Shown here piece after piece: positions 11,365-23,739 of a stretch of DNA of 64,000 bases. The translations under genes were made by a program, and so were the position numbers. The stretch covers positions 51,468,122 through 51,532,121 of the forward strand of contig NC_134849.1 of NCBI RefSeq assembly GCF_965363235.1, written 5' to 3'. Position 1 is the stretch's first letter. Each line of letters starts with the position of its first letter. The notes below the pieces were generated by a model that searched no databases, was not told the origin of the DNA, and saw nothing but the letters and a program-made list of their open reading frames with translations. Source of the DNA: Mytilus galloprovincialis (taxonomy: Eukaryota; Mollusca; Bivalvia; Mytilida; Mytilidae).

Positions 11365-13745
11365 TCACAAATAACTCTAATTTCGATTATCCGCTAAAAA
11401 CTACTTTAAACAAATTTAAATTAATTCTTTTGACGGGAAACAAATAGCATGCGTCGACAAAAGAGATCGTTTAACATAATGTTTTTTATGACATTTTACA
11501 TATCTTACTTGATATTTTATTTGTTGACGCCTGTGCTCAATGTTTCCAAGGCGTTAAGGTAATGGAAATTAGAACGCTTTTGTCCTATTTCTCAAAATTC
11601 TTCTGTTTTAAAGCTACTAGTATTTCGGATGTAAATAAAACTTTGACACACGTGGTTTTTTCAACTTTCTCGCATGTCTTTTCGTCCACTTAAAACATTG
11701 TTTTATCTTGAAACATTGAAATTAATAATCTGGGCTTAATTTGGCCATTAACGAACCTACTCCGTTAAACTATTGTCCAGTCTCTATCAAATGTGTGCTC
11801 GCATGTCTAGAAAAGTTGTATATAAATCTAGCATAGACATACACGTATGTACGTTAACTTCTTTAAATGACAAACAATTATTACAATATATGAAACCAAA
11901 CAACAACACAAAGTTATGACGGGTGGCCAATTTGAGACAGAAAGATGCAATGTTGCAGCACTTTTTACTTTTTAGTAAACATCACGTCACCTTTGTCATA
12001 AGTACACAGCTGCAAATTTTATTGATAAGCTAAAATATCAGAAAAAGGAGCAGAAAAACTTGTTATCCGTATCAAGCATCGGAATTTTTATTTTTTGCTT
12101 TCCATATCATACAACTTTTTGGCGGTCTCATAATAGCGTGTTGGTCGGTTCGATTCACGGCCAAGGTATTACAATATACTATTGGAGTATGATAATTTGT
12201 GATTTTACAAACTGGTCAAAATCTTACTGAAATATCTCGAATAGAAAGTCTGAAAGGTAGTTTTACATAATCTATAAATAAGAAGCATGAACTGATAAGA
12301 TGTAAGGAGGATCTGAGTTAGCTTCCGGTTCTTATGGGTTATATGTTACTCAATCTTGAGCTTTCTAAGAAGTTTTTTGTGTATTTGCTAGTCTCTTTTT
12401 CGTATTTGTTATGCTATAATTATTTTGTCTGCTTTAACTTCAGCTCATGTTTTGTTTGCTCCCTTCATACCCCTTTTTATACCAATTTACCACGATTATA
12501 TATATGTTGTTATTTGCAATTATTTTGGAAACCCATGTTTTCTCGTAATTATAAAGAGTGGACACTATTATTTGAATATCTGTTACAACTTGAAGAACAA
12601 AATAGCAACTATTTGCTTAAACTTGATGATAATCACAGCTGTTCCTTCTCGTCTATGATGTGTATTTAAAAAAAGTATCCATTCAATAATAATTAAAAGC
12701 AGGCACTTTAAGATTACAAACTGTAATCAATTAAACTGATTAATAACGTGAGCATGCTTATACAATCATGCAATTTGTAAAGAAATTTCCTGTAGAATAT
12801 CAAACGTATTTGGTACGAGATTCCAAAAAAGCACTAGTATGACGGTACTAAAAGTCAATTAAATGTAAAAAAGACCGGGCTTATGTGATATTAAGAATTT
12901 TATCAGGGATTAGAAAGTGGTTTATGAATTCGATTGTGTAATTGCACTTAAAAGTTGCTAATAAAACCATTACAAGAAATATTTATTGAATGCATACTAG
13001 GTTTTCCTCATTATATTAGCTTTTCATTTTCTATTTTCATTGTGTTTTAGTAAAAAGATTTTCTTTTTTCTGTGAACACCTATGATTTTTAATCAATGTT
13101 ATATTTCAAATGTTGTTCTTTCGGAAAAGGCGTTTTTTTGTCAGTTGAAATTAGACTTTCAAATTTCTTTACTACTTCTGAGTACTCTTAGATCTATTGT
13201 TTTTGTCTGTTTACTTTTTCTGAGTTGAACTAATTGTACGGAGCATGATCGACAGTCCCCAACTCCCTGTTACCTGAAAAAGAAAATAGTTTTTAAAGAT
13301 GTATCAGTTACGAGGATGATTATGTCGTAAATGATGACACATTTAATCAACGTTCCAATATGAGTAAAAGATTGTACAAACCGTTTAAAAAATGTAAGAG
13401 ATTAAAAAGCATGGAACATTATACATTTTACTTGAAACACATTTAATCTGCTCATCAATTTTCTCTTGCATTCTATATATTTTATTGTAATAGTTGTGTC
13501 ATTTAATATACTTCAGAAGGGGATAACATTTCCTAATCTTATGTAATTTTTTGATTTGTCATGGTGCAAACATAAAACTGTATGAATAAATAACACTTTA
13601 TTCAAGGGTTTGATAACTTCATATAATTTTTTTTTAAACATTTATCAAGGGAACATGTGAGTACACATTCCTATCCTGCAACGGTATTACACTATTGATT
13701 AACAAACCCCATCTGATTACATAAGATTACATGAGCTGAATCAAT
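11365..13745. other. Noncoding AT-rich intergenic DNA
   Basis: Two overlapping open frames near 12334-12669 encode Leu/Phe/Tyr/Cys-rich sequence typical of translated AT-rich DNA, with no domain signature. No splice-framed exon or RNA gene was found. Confidence 0.45.
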
Positions 13746-13773
13746 AGTACCTTCAACTTTCAAAGAGGCAGTT

Positions 13774-15168
13774 GTGCGGCCATCACTTAAGAAAGCGAAC
13801 CTAGACAAAGAAGTTCTAAAAAATTACCGCCCAGTGTCAAACTTGCCATTTGTATCCAAAGTTGTCGAGAGAGTTGTTGACACGAGATTTGGATCTCATA
13901 TCATGTTGAACTCTTTACATGACGATATGCAGTCAGCATATCGCACTGGACATTCAACTGAAACAGCACTGATCCGTGTTCATCATGACATTACATGCGC
14001 ACTCGACAACAACTCTTGTGTAATATTGCTGATGTTGGATCTCTCAGCAGCGTTCGACGTGATCGATCACGACATTCTATTCGATCGTCTACAGTATACT
14101 TTTGGTATATCTGGAACAGCCTTGTCGTGGCTTCGTTCATACTTGACTAATAGGCAGCAATGTGTCTCTATTGGATCTGTTCACTCCGACAATATGGTTC
14201 TGACATATGGCGTCCCACAGGGTTCCGTGCTTGGACCGAGACTTTACTCCATGTTTTCGTACCCGGTTAGTGAAATATGTAAGAAGCATGGCATGGCATA
14301 CCACTGTTATGCGGATGATACGCAAATTTACCAAGTCATCAAGCCATTAGATAACTGGGATGACATTACCGAGCGCCTAGAAGCTTGTTTGGAAGATATC
14401 AAAACTTGGATGTGTACAAATATGTTGAAGTTAAATCAGGACAAGACCGAATTGATTGTTTTTGCTCCAAAACACAAAGTCAAAAGTCTTAGTAAGTTAC
14501 AACTGAATTTTGACGGAACTATACTTAGTGAATCTACCTGTGTTCGAAATCTTGGAGTTTTTCTCGATCAAACCCTCAGCATGCAGCAACAGACAAATGC
14601 AATAACCAAATCCTGTTTCCATCAGATTCGTAACATAGGACGGATTCGATCATATATAACGGAGGACGCTTGCAAAACTCTTGTATGCTCTCTTGTTACG
14701 TCGCGACTTGATTACGGTAATGCTTTGATGTATGGTGTGAATGCCTCAAGTCTATCCAAACTTCAACGTGTTCAGAACACAGCTGCCAGACTAGTGACCC
14801 GCAAAAAGAAGTTTGAACATATAACTCCAACACTTATGACTCTGCATTGGCTACCATTCAAATTCCGATGCCAGTACAAACTGTTGCTTTACGCATTCAA
14901 AGCCTTTCATGGACTTGCACCTGCGTATCTTAGTGAACTAATACATTTTTACAAACCAGCACGATCGTTGCGATCTGAAAATGCTTCTTTAATTGAGATG
15001 CCAAAAAATGCACGGACCAAAATGTATGGTGAACGGAGGTTCGATGTGGCGGCCGGAACTCTGTGGAATAGCCTTCCAACAAATCTTCGAAATGAACAAT
15101 CGCTAGAACTGTTTAAGAAAGAACTGAAGACGCATCTATTCAAAGTTGCATTTGTGGATCGCTCATAA
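13774..15168 (+). pseudogene. Reverse transcriptase C-terminal part of LINE ORF2
   Basis: An uninterrupted 464-codon frame begins inside the reverse-transcriptase domain; the first codon is GTG within the domain, so it is not a true start. RT blocks in order: NYRPVSNLP (about residues 17-25), [10 protein letters not shown] (86-95), [11 protein letters not shown] (145-155), YADDTQIY (179-186, catalytic DD) and LKLNQDKTE (218-226). The C-terminal region ends with the CR1-type block [10 protein letters not shown]. The apurinic endonuclease domain and ORF1 are missing, so the copy cannot move by itself, but the remaining frame has no stop or frameshift, which suggests a fairly recent insertion. 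Confidence 0.88.
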
Positions 15169-15585
15169 GTTAAGACCTGGAACTGTGATTGGTTGTATTT
15201 GACTGATGTTGATTTTTAATATTTTGTACATTTTATTCTGATTTTATGACTTTCTGTATATTTCGATATAACGTTTGTATTTTTAATTTATTTTTTTACA
15301 AGTCGGAATATTTTAGTAACTTATTTTAAATACAAAATTTAGCAAGTTTTAGAAATATTTAATATTAAAATTTTTACTTATTCATTAATAATTCTTTTAA
15401 GTAATTTTTTACCAAGTTGCTGTAGTCTTAACTTTTTATAGTTGATTTGATGTATGCTTTATACATATTTCGGTATATTTTTAACTTTGTAATTTCGTGT
15501 ATGTACGAACTTGTGTATTTTTGTTTTAACATGTAAAGCGCTTAGAGTAATTGTATTTTTATATAATGCGCTATAAAAATGCCTT

Positions 15586-15587
<2 letters not shown>

Positions 15588-15619
<32 letters not shown>
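15588..15619 (+). repeat. (AAT)n tail of the LINE
   Basis: About ten AAT units directly after 'gccttgt', at the 3' end of the LINE. Confidence 0.9.
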
Positions 15620-15620
<1 letters not shown>

Positions 15621-15621
<1 letters not shown>

Positions 15622-17390
15622 TAAACATTTCACAAATGATTTTGCTGAACAATTTCGAGCAGTAAAATGTCTAAGCAACATTTGTCAAAAACCAAAACAA
15701 AATATTTGTGTTTCATGACAGCATACAAACTAAGTTCGATTAAGAAGAGTTTTGATATTCAAGAGTTTAGAATTTGCTCGAAGTTGACGCACATTGTGTT
15801 CTTCTATCTCGGAGATCCACTTTTGTTACTTTTCAGTAGATAATAACAAAAATATTCACTGGGTACTCTGCTTTTATGTTGGAAATGTATATATAAAAAA
15901 AGAAATAGGGATACCAAAGGGATATAACAAGACATGGAAAAAAAAACCTAAACCGAAAACAAACAAACGACAAACAACATAATAAAAACATGAAAAAACA
16001 ACATTTAGATTTGTGTATCCTCAAAATATAAATTTCTAATCTCATTTGAATACATTTTTGCAAAAGACAAAAATGATATTAATAATAAATTGTTTAAGGT
16101 AAGTCAATATTTGTAGATATATTGATTCTTATTTAGTTATAATTTTGCATCCTGCAGTGAAAAACACGTCGTCGTTTATAATAAGGTTCTAATTATTACA
16201 TACACCTTTTTTCAATTTTGGAAAATGATTATTATTGTGTAGGTATTTTGAAAATTTCGGCGCAAATACAAAATTTAAATTCTGGTATTTATGATGAGTT
16301 AATTATAAGCAAAAAAAAAAAACCCCCCATCAACACTATAAGTCCTCGAAAGAACAACTAAAATGGAAAGAATAAGTGTTGAGGGTACAAATAACAAGTA
16401 TATTTTAACTAATACAAATTCATCCCATCATAACGTTTTAGGAAGCATGTTCATGGTAACTTGATCTTTTCGTCTTAAGCAAGGCCGGTGACCAGAAGAT
16501 GATAGGAAATATCGTAAATCCGGTTTTCAAAGTTCAAGTCGTCTCTTTAATTTTTGTGCAAAAGTAATCTCTTACAAAGATTCAAATGCATTTTTTGCCT
16601 TCGTTGTTCCTGATTTAGAACTTATTTATGACTACAAATCAGTATGGAATTATAATTCAATCTTCAATGCTCAATTACGAATAGTCTATGTGTTTGTTAT
16701 ACTTGAAATTAATAAACTAAAGATCATTTCGAAATGTAGCGTTCAAGTGACTCCAAATAAAGAAACTATTTATCAGCAATAGACTTCCTTACACTCCAAG
16801 GACACAAAAAATTATCATAATCGTCGATGCCTATGCTTTATTGTATATATGAGCAAAAAAAAGAAGGTTACGACTCTCTTTAACGTTGCTTCCTTACTGA
16901 ATCTGCTCTCCCTTTCTATCCTTTAGATTATTTCTATAAACACTTTAATGTCGATAACGGTCAAATATCTTGGAATGTACTAATATGATCTTGGTGATCA
17001 ATAGGAAAGCTTTCATCCAGAAAACTAGTGGACAAATAATTTACTTCTAAATCTGCCAATACACTTCGGTTATGGTGTCGGCTTATGGTGCTCAATCTTT
17101 ACTTTTTTATGCACTTATTTTAGTGTTTTTTAGACTGATCAATAAGTGTTTGATTTCTTTTGGTATGCCTTTGTACGACTTATGGTTTAAATTGCTCACC
17201 CTTTTCCATGAATAAAATGTAAAGGCTGACGTTTTAATTTCAAAGTGTCAGTAGTGGATTTGACGATAAACAGTTGCCAATTAAAAGCTACTCATTTACA
17301 ATAGGATACATATATATATAAAAAATATAATAACAAAAATACCGAACTCCAAAGTAAAATCTGATTCTACATCAAAGAATAATTTAATTT
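15621..17390. other. Noncoding intergenic DNA
   Basis: A-rich stretches (15890-16000, 16310) and short open frames without signatures. No supported gene. Confidence 0.45.
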
Positions 17391-17525
17391 TGGATGTAAC
17401 GCGTCTTCTGGTTGGCTGACGTTATTTTGTTATGAGCCCATAGACATAATTTAGTCATGTGACCGTGACGTCATCAACGTTTTTTCATGGTTTTCTACGG
17501 TTTAAAATGGAATTTAGAATTAAAT

Positions 17526-17694
17526 TATAAGAAATGACTGTAATATTTTTTCTGTCTATTCGAAATAACATAAAAAATGTGATGCAAGCTGTTAAATAAC
17601 CCGCTCCGCGCGTTATTCAGTGTGCACCACATTTTTATGTTATTTCTTCATAGACAGAAAAAATATTACAGTCATTCCTTAAATACAAAAATAA
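17526..17694. mobile_element. Long hairpin MITE-like element
   Basis: Arms of about 55 bases: 'aagaaatgactgtaatattt...aaaaatgtg' at 17529-17583 and its reverse complement 'cacatttttatgttattt...cattcctt' at 17628-17682. They are nearly perfect, with an asymmetric centre carrying 'ccgctccgcgcgttatt'. No coding. The preceding 130 bases ('tgacgtcatc') may belong to the same or another element. Confidence 0.65.
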
Positions 17695-17770
17695 GAAGAT
17701 GTTGTATGATTGCATATGAGACAACACGCCACCAGAGACCAAATGACATGTCAGTTAACATTTATAGTTA
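17690..17770 (+). repeat. Partial dispersed repeat related to 46375-46650
   Basis: Shares 'gagacaac', 'gagaccaaatgaca' and 'cagttaacatttatag' with the longer copy at 46.4 kb. Confidence 0.45.
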
Positions 17771-18170
17771 AGTTTATTTCATTAGATGAAGTAAAAACAT
17801 CGAAAACGAATTTGAAAAATAAAGTTTCGTAACGCAAAGGCAGGTCGACAAATAACTAAGAAATGAGATGAACCTTGACTACTGTTCATGTTCGAATGGC
17901 GATGAAATGCCCTATGTATTGTTTTGTAAAAATCATGAGATCTCAAGTTACGAGACAAAAATATTAGTGTGCAATAGTAACGATACACAATTTTGAACTA
18001 AATTTAATCATTTAAAACAATGAATAGGGAAGTTGAATCATCAATAAAATATATTCATTTACAAAGAAAATGCATCTGATTAAAATATTGACCATGCTGG
18101 AGAGGTGGAAAATTAAGTGTTATTGACCATGTTAGAAAGTATTGAAAGTATAATACACACTTTTTCGGAT

Positions 18171-18368
18171 ATAATAGAATTTAATTAAATGAAAATTAAA
18201 TTCATTTATTGAATTAACATATACATGTATTGAGACTCGACAAATCGAGGCGTCCTTACTCTTATTATGCTAATTTGAGCATGTGACAGCCGAGTAGTAA
18301 AAGTCCGTGCAATTTAACGGTCTCTTTTACCTTGAAAACCGAACAGAGTGGACGTTAAAAAATTAAGA
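18171..18368 (+). repeat. YR element split direct repeat A1
   Basis: 198 bases, from 'ataatagaattt' to 'gttaaaaaattaaga', repeated at 25863-26060 with two substitutions. It marks the left end of the element. It holds short internal inverted repeats ('attaaatgaaaattaaattcattta' region, and 'gactcgacaaatcgag'). Confidence 0.93.
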
Positions 18369-18946
18369 GAAATATTTTACATACACTATCAAGATAAGTA
18401 TTGTTTTAATTAGTTCGTTTAAGAATTCATATTTTGAATTTAATTCGGATTTAAAGATTTCATTTATGTTTTTTGTAATAATTAAATTAATTTATTATTT
18501 CGTCGAATTTAACGTGCGGATGGGCCACGTGGTATTGGAAATTTTTAAATGAATAATTTTTACTAGTACATGCATTGCCTAAATATTTTTAATTTCACAT
18601 TTTAATTTATCCTTGATGCAGAATGTAAAAGTATTATACCTGTTATAATTCGTAGAGGCAGGTATGTGTATGTTTACAGATTAAGTTAATTATTCTTATT
18701 TATATATTTTACACGTCATTCTCGTGATATACATGTACCGGTGAGACATTTATTTAGATAAGAGACAATTTAAGGAATTAAATTATTGATTTAAGATCAA
18801 ATGATTGAGTTGATAGATATGAGTAAATTAATATTGAAGTCGATGCATTGATACTGTTATAAAAATAAATTAAATTAAGAGACAGATGATACTAATTATG
18901 TGATGTTAGTCAGTATTTCAATTTTTAACCTATTTCGTTTATACAA
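18369..18946 (+). other. Leader of the YR element
   Basis: AT-rich, no open frame; lies between repeat A1 and the gag start. Confidence 0.6.
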
Positions 18947-19739
18947 ATGCCTAGAATTAGTCGACGGAGAAATGGGAATGGGCGCGCACGAGTGCCCGTT
19001 GTTAAAACTCAACCACCAGAGAGACGACGCGGAAGGAGGAACCGTGCAGTTGCTGCACCAGGAATTCAAGATGTGGGGGCAGTTGTTGGTGAAGTACAAG
19101 CACCTCTTCCTCTACCAATCCAGGCTCCTTTGCCTATTGAAAGACAACCTGCCTTGCAAGGTCCCGTAACACAAGCGCTGAACGTACAAGCGCCATTTTG
19201 AAATTCCAGCTCCTGAACCAATGCCTAATCAAAATGGTGAGATAAATAATGATCATATGCTTATACCTAATCAGTCAGAATGTGATGTTTACGTATCTCA
19301 AAATTTAAAAGAAAAAATATGGAATAGAGAATACATAGATTTGTCACTACTTCTTTATCAAAACTTTATTAGTCAAATTGACAGACCTCAAAATGTTATA
19401 AGTTATGATAATGCAGCCGGTTCACTTGTAATCACATCAAACAAAAACAGCAAAGTTAAATCTATTCAAAACATTGAGTCATGGACTGATGCATTTATAA
19501 ACTATATGAAAATATTTATTCAACGTTTTCCAAATTTAGCTAATGAATTGACCACTTATATGTCAATCATTAGAGGTACACAAGTGTCTTTTGAGAAGAT
19601 TTATTGTTATGACCAGCAATTTAGATTAAGAATGGCAAACCTACAAGATCTTGGTCTTCCATTGATGGCATTTTATGGTACACCGTCATAGCTAATGGCA
19701 CTACAAAAGTCAAAAAGTCTGAAAAGACCAGTTTTTGTC

Positions 19740-20110
19740 TGAATTTGCATGAATTTTTACTCGACATTATTAATTGGTCTGAATAATTTTTAAAAATTCT
19801 TGACATAGTATTAATTTGTCTAATAAGCTTCTTGATTTGTCTTGACAAGTGTCTTGACAGTCTGAACATTGTCTTAAAATTTCTCGACACTTCCTGTTTC
19901 ATCTGATAAGAGTCTGGATTAGTCTCAACCAATTCTTGACTGTCTTAAATTTGTCTCGATCTGTCTTGACATATTCTTGACATTCTTAATAATGTCTGAA
20001 TATGTCTTGACATATTCTTGACGTTCTAAATAATGTCTGAATATGTCTCGACACATTCTTGACAGTCTTAAATATGTCTTGAAACTATCTCAACAGTATA
20101 AATTTTGCCT
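19740..20110 (+). repeat. Left subterminal repeat array of the CACTA element
   Basis: More than a dozen copies of a motif close to GTCTTGACA or ATTCTTGACA, spaced about 10-30 bases apart. In plant CACTA elements such subterminal clusters bind an element-encoded protein; that role is inferred here. Confidence 0.7.
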
Positions 20111-20715
20111 GAAATGTGAACAGACTTATTCTGCACTGTTTATGACATTCTATTGCTGTTATATACTCCTTTTTATTATGGCTAAACTACACTTTGAAGA
20201 ATCAAGGCTAAATTTGGTATAGTAAGATACCTTTTTGCACCAAAGTTGGAATACCCTGAATAATCCCCCATGTAGTTTAATTTTTATTTATTTTTATTAA
20301 ACATTTAATTAATTGTTTTCACTTGGAATATAAGTTGAAGTAGCTAACAAACAGCATTTAGTTTTTTGCCACTCGCAACACTGCCAGTCAAATTTGCTTT
20401 ACTAAAATAGGTGTCTTGAAGGCAGATTTAAAATGTGACCATGTGTCTCTTTTGGACCCCACAATTCATCTTTTGGGTTTGAGTGGCTAAAAAAAGAGGG
20501 GGATTTCGTGTAGGTCAAAGAATTTGTTCTCATCTTGATTCAAAAACCTTATTCATTTTTTAGAACAACCCAAAAACATTTTTTATTCAAGTTTGAATGT
20601 TGAATTTTATAATTTTTTTATCCAAAAAAAAAAATTGTGATAACTCTTTCCTGAAAAGAAAAAAAATGTTTGGATCTATATTGTGCATGTCTGTTTGAGA
20701 TCCATTTCATAAGAC

Positions 20716-20739
20716 CAATGATTTCTATAGAAATCATTG
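20716..20739. repeat. 24-bp perfect palindrome inside the CACTA element
   Basis: CAATGATTTCTA followed by its exact reverse complement TAGAAATCATTG. Weaker symmetry extends on both sides ('ttcataa' and 'ttatgaa'). Confidence 0.85.
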
Positions 20740-21394
20740 ATAGGACCCATTATGAATACATTTTTTTTTATATTATTACTGCAGTAGATAATAATTTTCT
20801 TTTAATCTTTTGAATGGTCAACTGATAAGTTGTAAGGCTGCTTACAGGTAAATCAGTAAGTTCTATTTAACAGTTGCGTGTATTTTGGGTGTGGAATACC
20901 TTATTTTTATGGGAACATCCTGTCCATGTGTAATACTTAATATATTAACAGATGACATTACACACATTTTTCTTCTGTTAAATGAATGCTTTGTATATCA
21001 TCATCATTTGCCATTTATATAAGCCACATTATTATACAATAATTATTTACCATATTAACATTCAATATTATGAATGTAGAATGAAATATGTAAACAGTAT
21101 GATTGGTTTTAATCATTTAATTAATAAGATTTAGGAATCAAAATTTTTATTTTTTTAAAAACCCACATTTAAATTGTTTTATATCAACACACTCACATTT
21201 AAATTATTTTATACATTAGATTTCATAGCCATATTTGCATTTGTAAAAATATTTAGATATCCAAATTTTCAATTATTGTTCATGCCTAACTTTCATATTT
21301 TTTGTAAGTAGTGCAACTTAAAACAGCAGTATATTATGTACAGAGAAATAAAGATTGAAGTTATATCATGAATATTGGTCATGATTTGTAAAAC

Positions 21395-21660
21395 TCAGAA
21401 CTGTCAAGTAAATTTAAGACACAATTCCAAATGTTCAGAATATGTCAAGCCATACTGAGAAAAAATAAGAATGTCGAGAATATGTCGACAAATTTCAAGA
21501 CAGTATTTAAATGTCAAGAATTTGTCAAGAAATTTTAAGACCATATCCAGAATGTCAAGAATATGTCGAGAAAATTTCAGACAAATTTGATATAAATGAG
21601 AATTTGTCAAGGAAAATTAAGACACAAGTCATACTTTTGGAGAATGTCGAGTAAAAATTC
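21395..21660 (-). repeat. Right subterminal repeat array of the CACTA element
   Basis: The same motif as the left array but inverted (TGTCAAGAAT, TGTCGAGAA, and so on), giving mirror-image ends. Confidence 0.7.
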
Positions 21661-22079
21661 ATGCAAATCAAGACAATAACTGGTCTTTTCAGACTTTTTG
21701 ACTTTTGTAGTGTGGGGAACCGGAGGCTAAAACAATTCAACAGACAAGTGTAGGTAATCGACCATGCTATGATTACAATTTTAAGGGAGCGTGTCATCGA
21801 CAAAATTGTTTTTACACCCATTTATGTATGAAATGTGGAATGGCCCACCCTTTCGCTGGCTGTCCACAACAAGCAAATAGTAACCAGTCATATGCTCGTG
21901 CTCAAAATGCAGCCCGAGGCACATATCAAAATACAGTAAGAGTTGCTAGAAATTTTGCACCTAGAACTCAAACACATTTTCAAAGAGCAGCGAATTCGAA
22001 TCAAGGATTTAGACCTCGAGGAAGCAGATTCCCTGCCCTTCAAATGGCCGCACCACACACATTTAACAATTAAATTTTA

Positions 22080-23731
22080 TATTTTTCAGAATCTTTAATT
22101 AATCCGCTGGACATATGGTGTCTTGGCTTAACTCCGATCAATGTCACAGAATTAAATAAACTCCTTTTCAATTACCCAAATCAACATGATGCAATGATAT
22201 TATATAAGGGATTTTCTGAAGGTTTTAGGTTAAATTATTTTGGACCACGATGTAGGATTGAATCAAAAAATTTACATTCAGTCATCCAAAATCCTTGGGT
22301 GGCATGGGAAAAAGTCATGAGTGAAGTAAAAAATGGTCACATAGCTGGTCCTTTTTTATTAGACCTATATCTAATCTAAGGTGTTCGCCTATCGGTGTAA
22401 TTCCTAAGAAAACTGGTGGATTTAGATTGATTACGCACTTATCATGCTTGTCTTTTCCGCCAAATTTGAGTGTAAATGACTTTATTGATGAAAAGTTTAC
22501 TACAGTAAAGTATTCGTCTTTCGACAATGCTATTGATTTGATTAAAAGATTGGGTTCAAATATGGAAATTGGAAAAAAGGACATTAAATCCGCCTTAAGA
22601 TTGCTAAAAAGTTATCCAGGGGACTTTGATCTATTAGGGTTTAAACTTAATGAATATTATTTCATAGATAAATCATTGCCTATGGGGTACTCAGAATCAA
22701 ATTGCTTATTCGAAAAATTTTCAACTTTTATTCAATGGGCTGTCATGAATGAGTCCAATTCAGATAATCTTGATCATTATTTGGATGATTTTTTATTTGT
22801 CGGTAAAAGTAATACTGAGGATTGTAAAAATCTGATGAATAGTTTTGATAGAGTATGTTGTCGTCTTGGAGTCCCAATTGCTCATGAAAAAACAGAAGGC
22901 CCAACAACAAAACTTAGTTATTTAGGTTTACTTATAGACACAGAAAAAATGCTAATACAAATTCCGGAGGACAAAGTATTGGAGTTAAAGTCGAAAATTA
23001 AATGGGTATTGGGTAGGAAAAAGGTCACTTTAAGGGACCTACAATCTTTGTGTGTGTCATTAGCTTTTTGTGCAAAAGCTCTACCTGCCGGCAGAGCATT
23101 TAGCAGACGAATTTATTTGGCAAGTAGTCACGCAAAGAAACCGCATCATTATGTCAGAATCACAGAAGGCATGTATCAAGACTTATTGGAATGGGAATTG
23201 TTTTTAGACAAATTTAACGGCATTAGTTACATGCTTGACATTGATTGGACTTCAAATTCAGTTTTACAACTATTTACTGACAGCGTTGGTGGTTCAACAA
23301 AAGGGTGTGGCTGCTATTTCCAAGGTAAATGGGCTTTTCTTAAATGGCCTGTAGAATGGTCTGGTACTGAGGTTCTCAGGGATATATCATATTTAGAAAT
23401 GATACCTATTGCACTATCTGTTTATTTATGGGGTAATCTATTTCAAAAAAAGAACATTTTATTTATTTCGGATAATAATGCCGTGGTTGAAATTTTAAAT
23501 AAGAAGACGTCAAAATCTATACGAATTATGAACCTTGTTAGACACATAGTATATTGGTCGTTATTAGGCAATTTTTACATAAAAGCACAATTCATTCCTG
23601 GTTATACAAATATAATTGCAGATTGTATTTCTCGTAAAAAATATCAGAAATTCAAAAGTCTGGCTCTGACAGCAGATACACATCCAGCTACAATTCCGGA
23701 GGAATTTTGGATCATTTTAGGCCATAAATAG
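22080..23731 (+). pseudogene. pol: Reverse transcriptase / RNase H of the YR element
   Basis: The coding signal begins right after TATTTTTCAG (22081-22090). The N-terminal part (to about 22350) is in one frame and ends 'AGPF'. A one-base frame change in the T-run at 22351-22357 leads to the main frame, open to 23731. The RT part has RPISNLRCSPIGVIPKK, then, within the 434-codon frame counted from 22427, RLITHLS, KDIKSA (residues 51-56), LPMGYS (84-89) and the catalytic YLDDF (118-122). RNase H carries the acidic residues of FTDS (D285), LEM (E324), SDN (D349) and ADCISR (D399). The YLDD box and 'ITHLS' block are typical of DIRS/Ngaro enzymes. It would copy the RNA and remove the RNA strand. 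Confidence 0.85.
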
Positions 23732-23739
23732 CAAAGCTA

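Larger units (their letters stand above)
13750..15620 (+). mobile_element. 5'-truncated CR1/L2-type non-LTR retrotransposon (LINE)
   Basis: The element consists of the 3' part of an ORF2, a roughly 420-base AT-rich 3' untranslated region containing 'taaagcgcttagagtaatt' and 'gcgctataaaaa', and a terminal (AAT)n tail at 15588-15619. Heavy 5' truncation and a short microsatellite tail instead of poly(A) are characteristic of CR1/L2-clade LINEs inserted by target-primed reverse transcription. The left boundary is estimated from where coding similarity begins. No target-site duplication was identified. Confidence 0.85.
19699..21712. mobile_element. Non-autonomous CACTA (EnSpm) DNA transposon
   Basis: Ends are CACTACAAAAGTCAAAAAGT and its reverse complement. 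The terminal inverted repeats run about 70 bases (19699-19768 and 21643-21712) with roughly three mismatches. A 3-bp duplication TGG flanks it (19696-19698 and 21713-21715). CACTA termini plus a 3-bp target duplication are diagnostic of the CACTA/EnSpm superfamily. The 2,014-bp element has no transposase frame, so it relied on a partner element in trans. It landed in gag of the YR retrotransposon. Confidence 0.9.
18947..22073 (+). pseudogene. gag: gag of the YR element, split by a CACTA insertion
   Basis: It starts at ATG 18947 with an Arg-rich basic N-terminus (RISRRRNGNGRAR; RRRGRRNR), then a Pro/Gln linker. The frame changes near 19197, where four T's precede GAAATT; the longer gag core follows at 19221-19691. 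A second break (in-frame TAG at 19689) precedes the CACTA element at 19699-21712. After it, gag resumes at about 21717 with a Cys/His cluster (CYDYNFKGAC, then CFYTHLCMKC, then HPFAGC), which looks like a zinc-binding nucleocapsid domain, and an Arg/Gln/Asn-rich tail to the stop at 22071. Gag would package the RNA. Three independent breaks mean it cannot be expressed whole. Confidence 0.75.

Noticed and set aside
12118..12172. tRNA-like segment with GGTTCGATTC
   Set aside because: Only the B-box-like part is visible; no acceptor or anticodon stem.
12334..12669. 111-codon open frame
   Set aside because: Low-complexity hydrophobic/aromatic translation of AT-rich DNA, no domain, no splice or start context.
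19740..21660. CRISPR-like array
   Set aside because: The repeats are short, irregularly spaced and inverted between ends, as in a CACTA transposon; the DNA is eukaryotic.
19699..21712. Intron of the gag gene
   Set aside because: Ends are CACTA/TAGTG with inverted repeats and a TGG duplication, not GT-AG.
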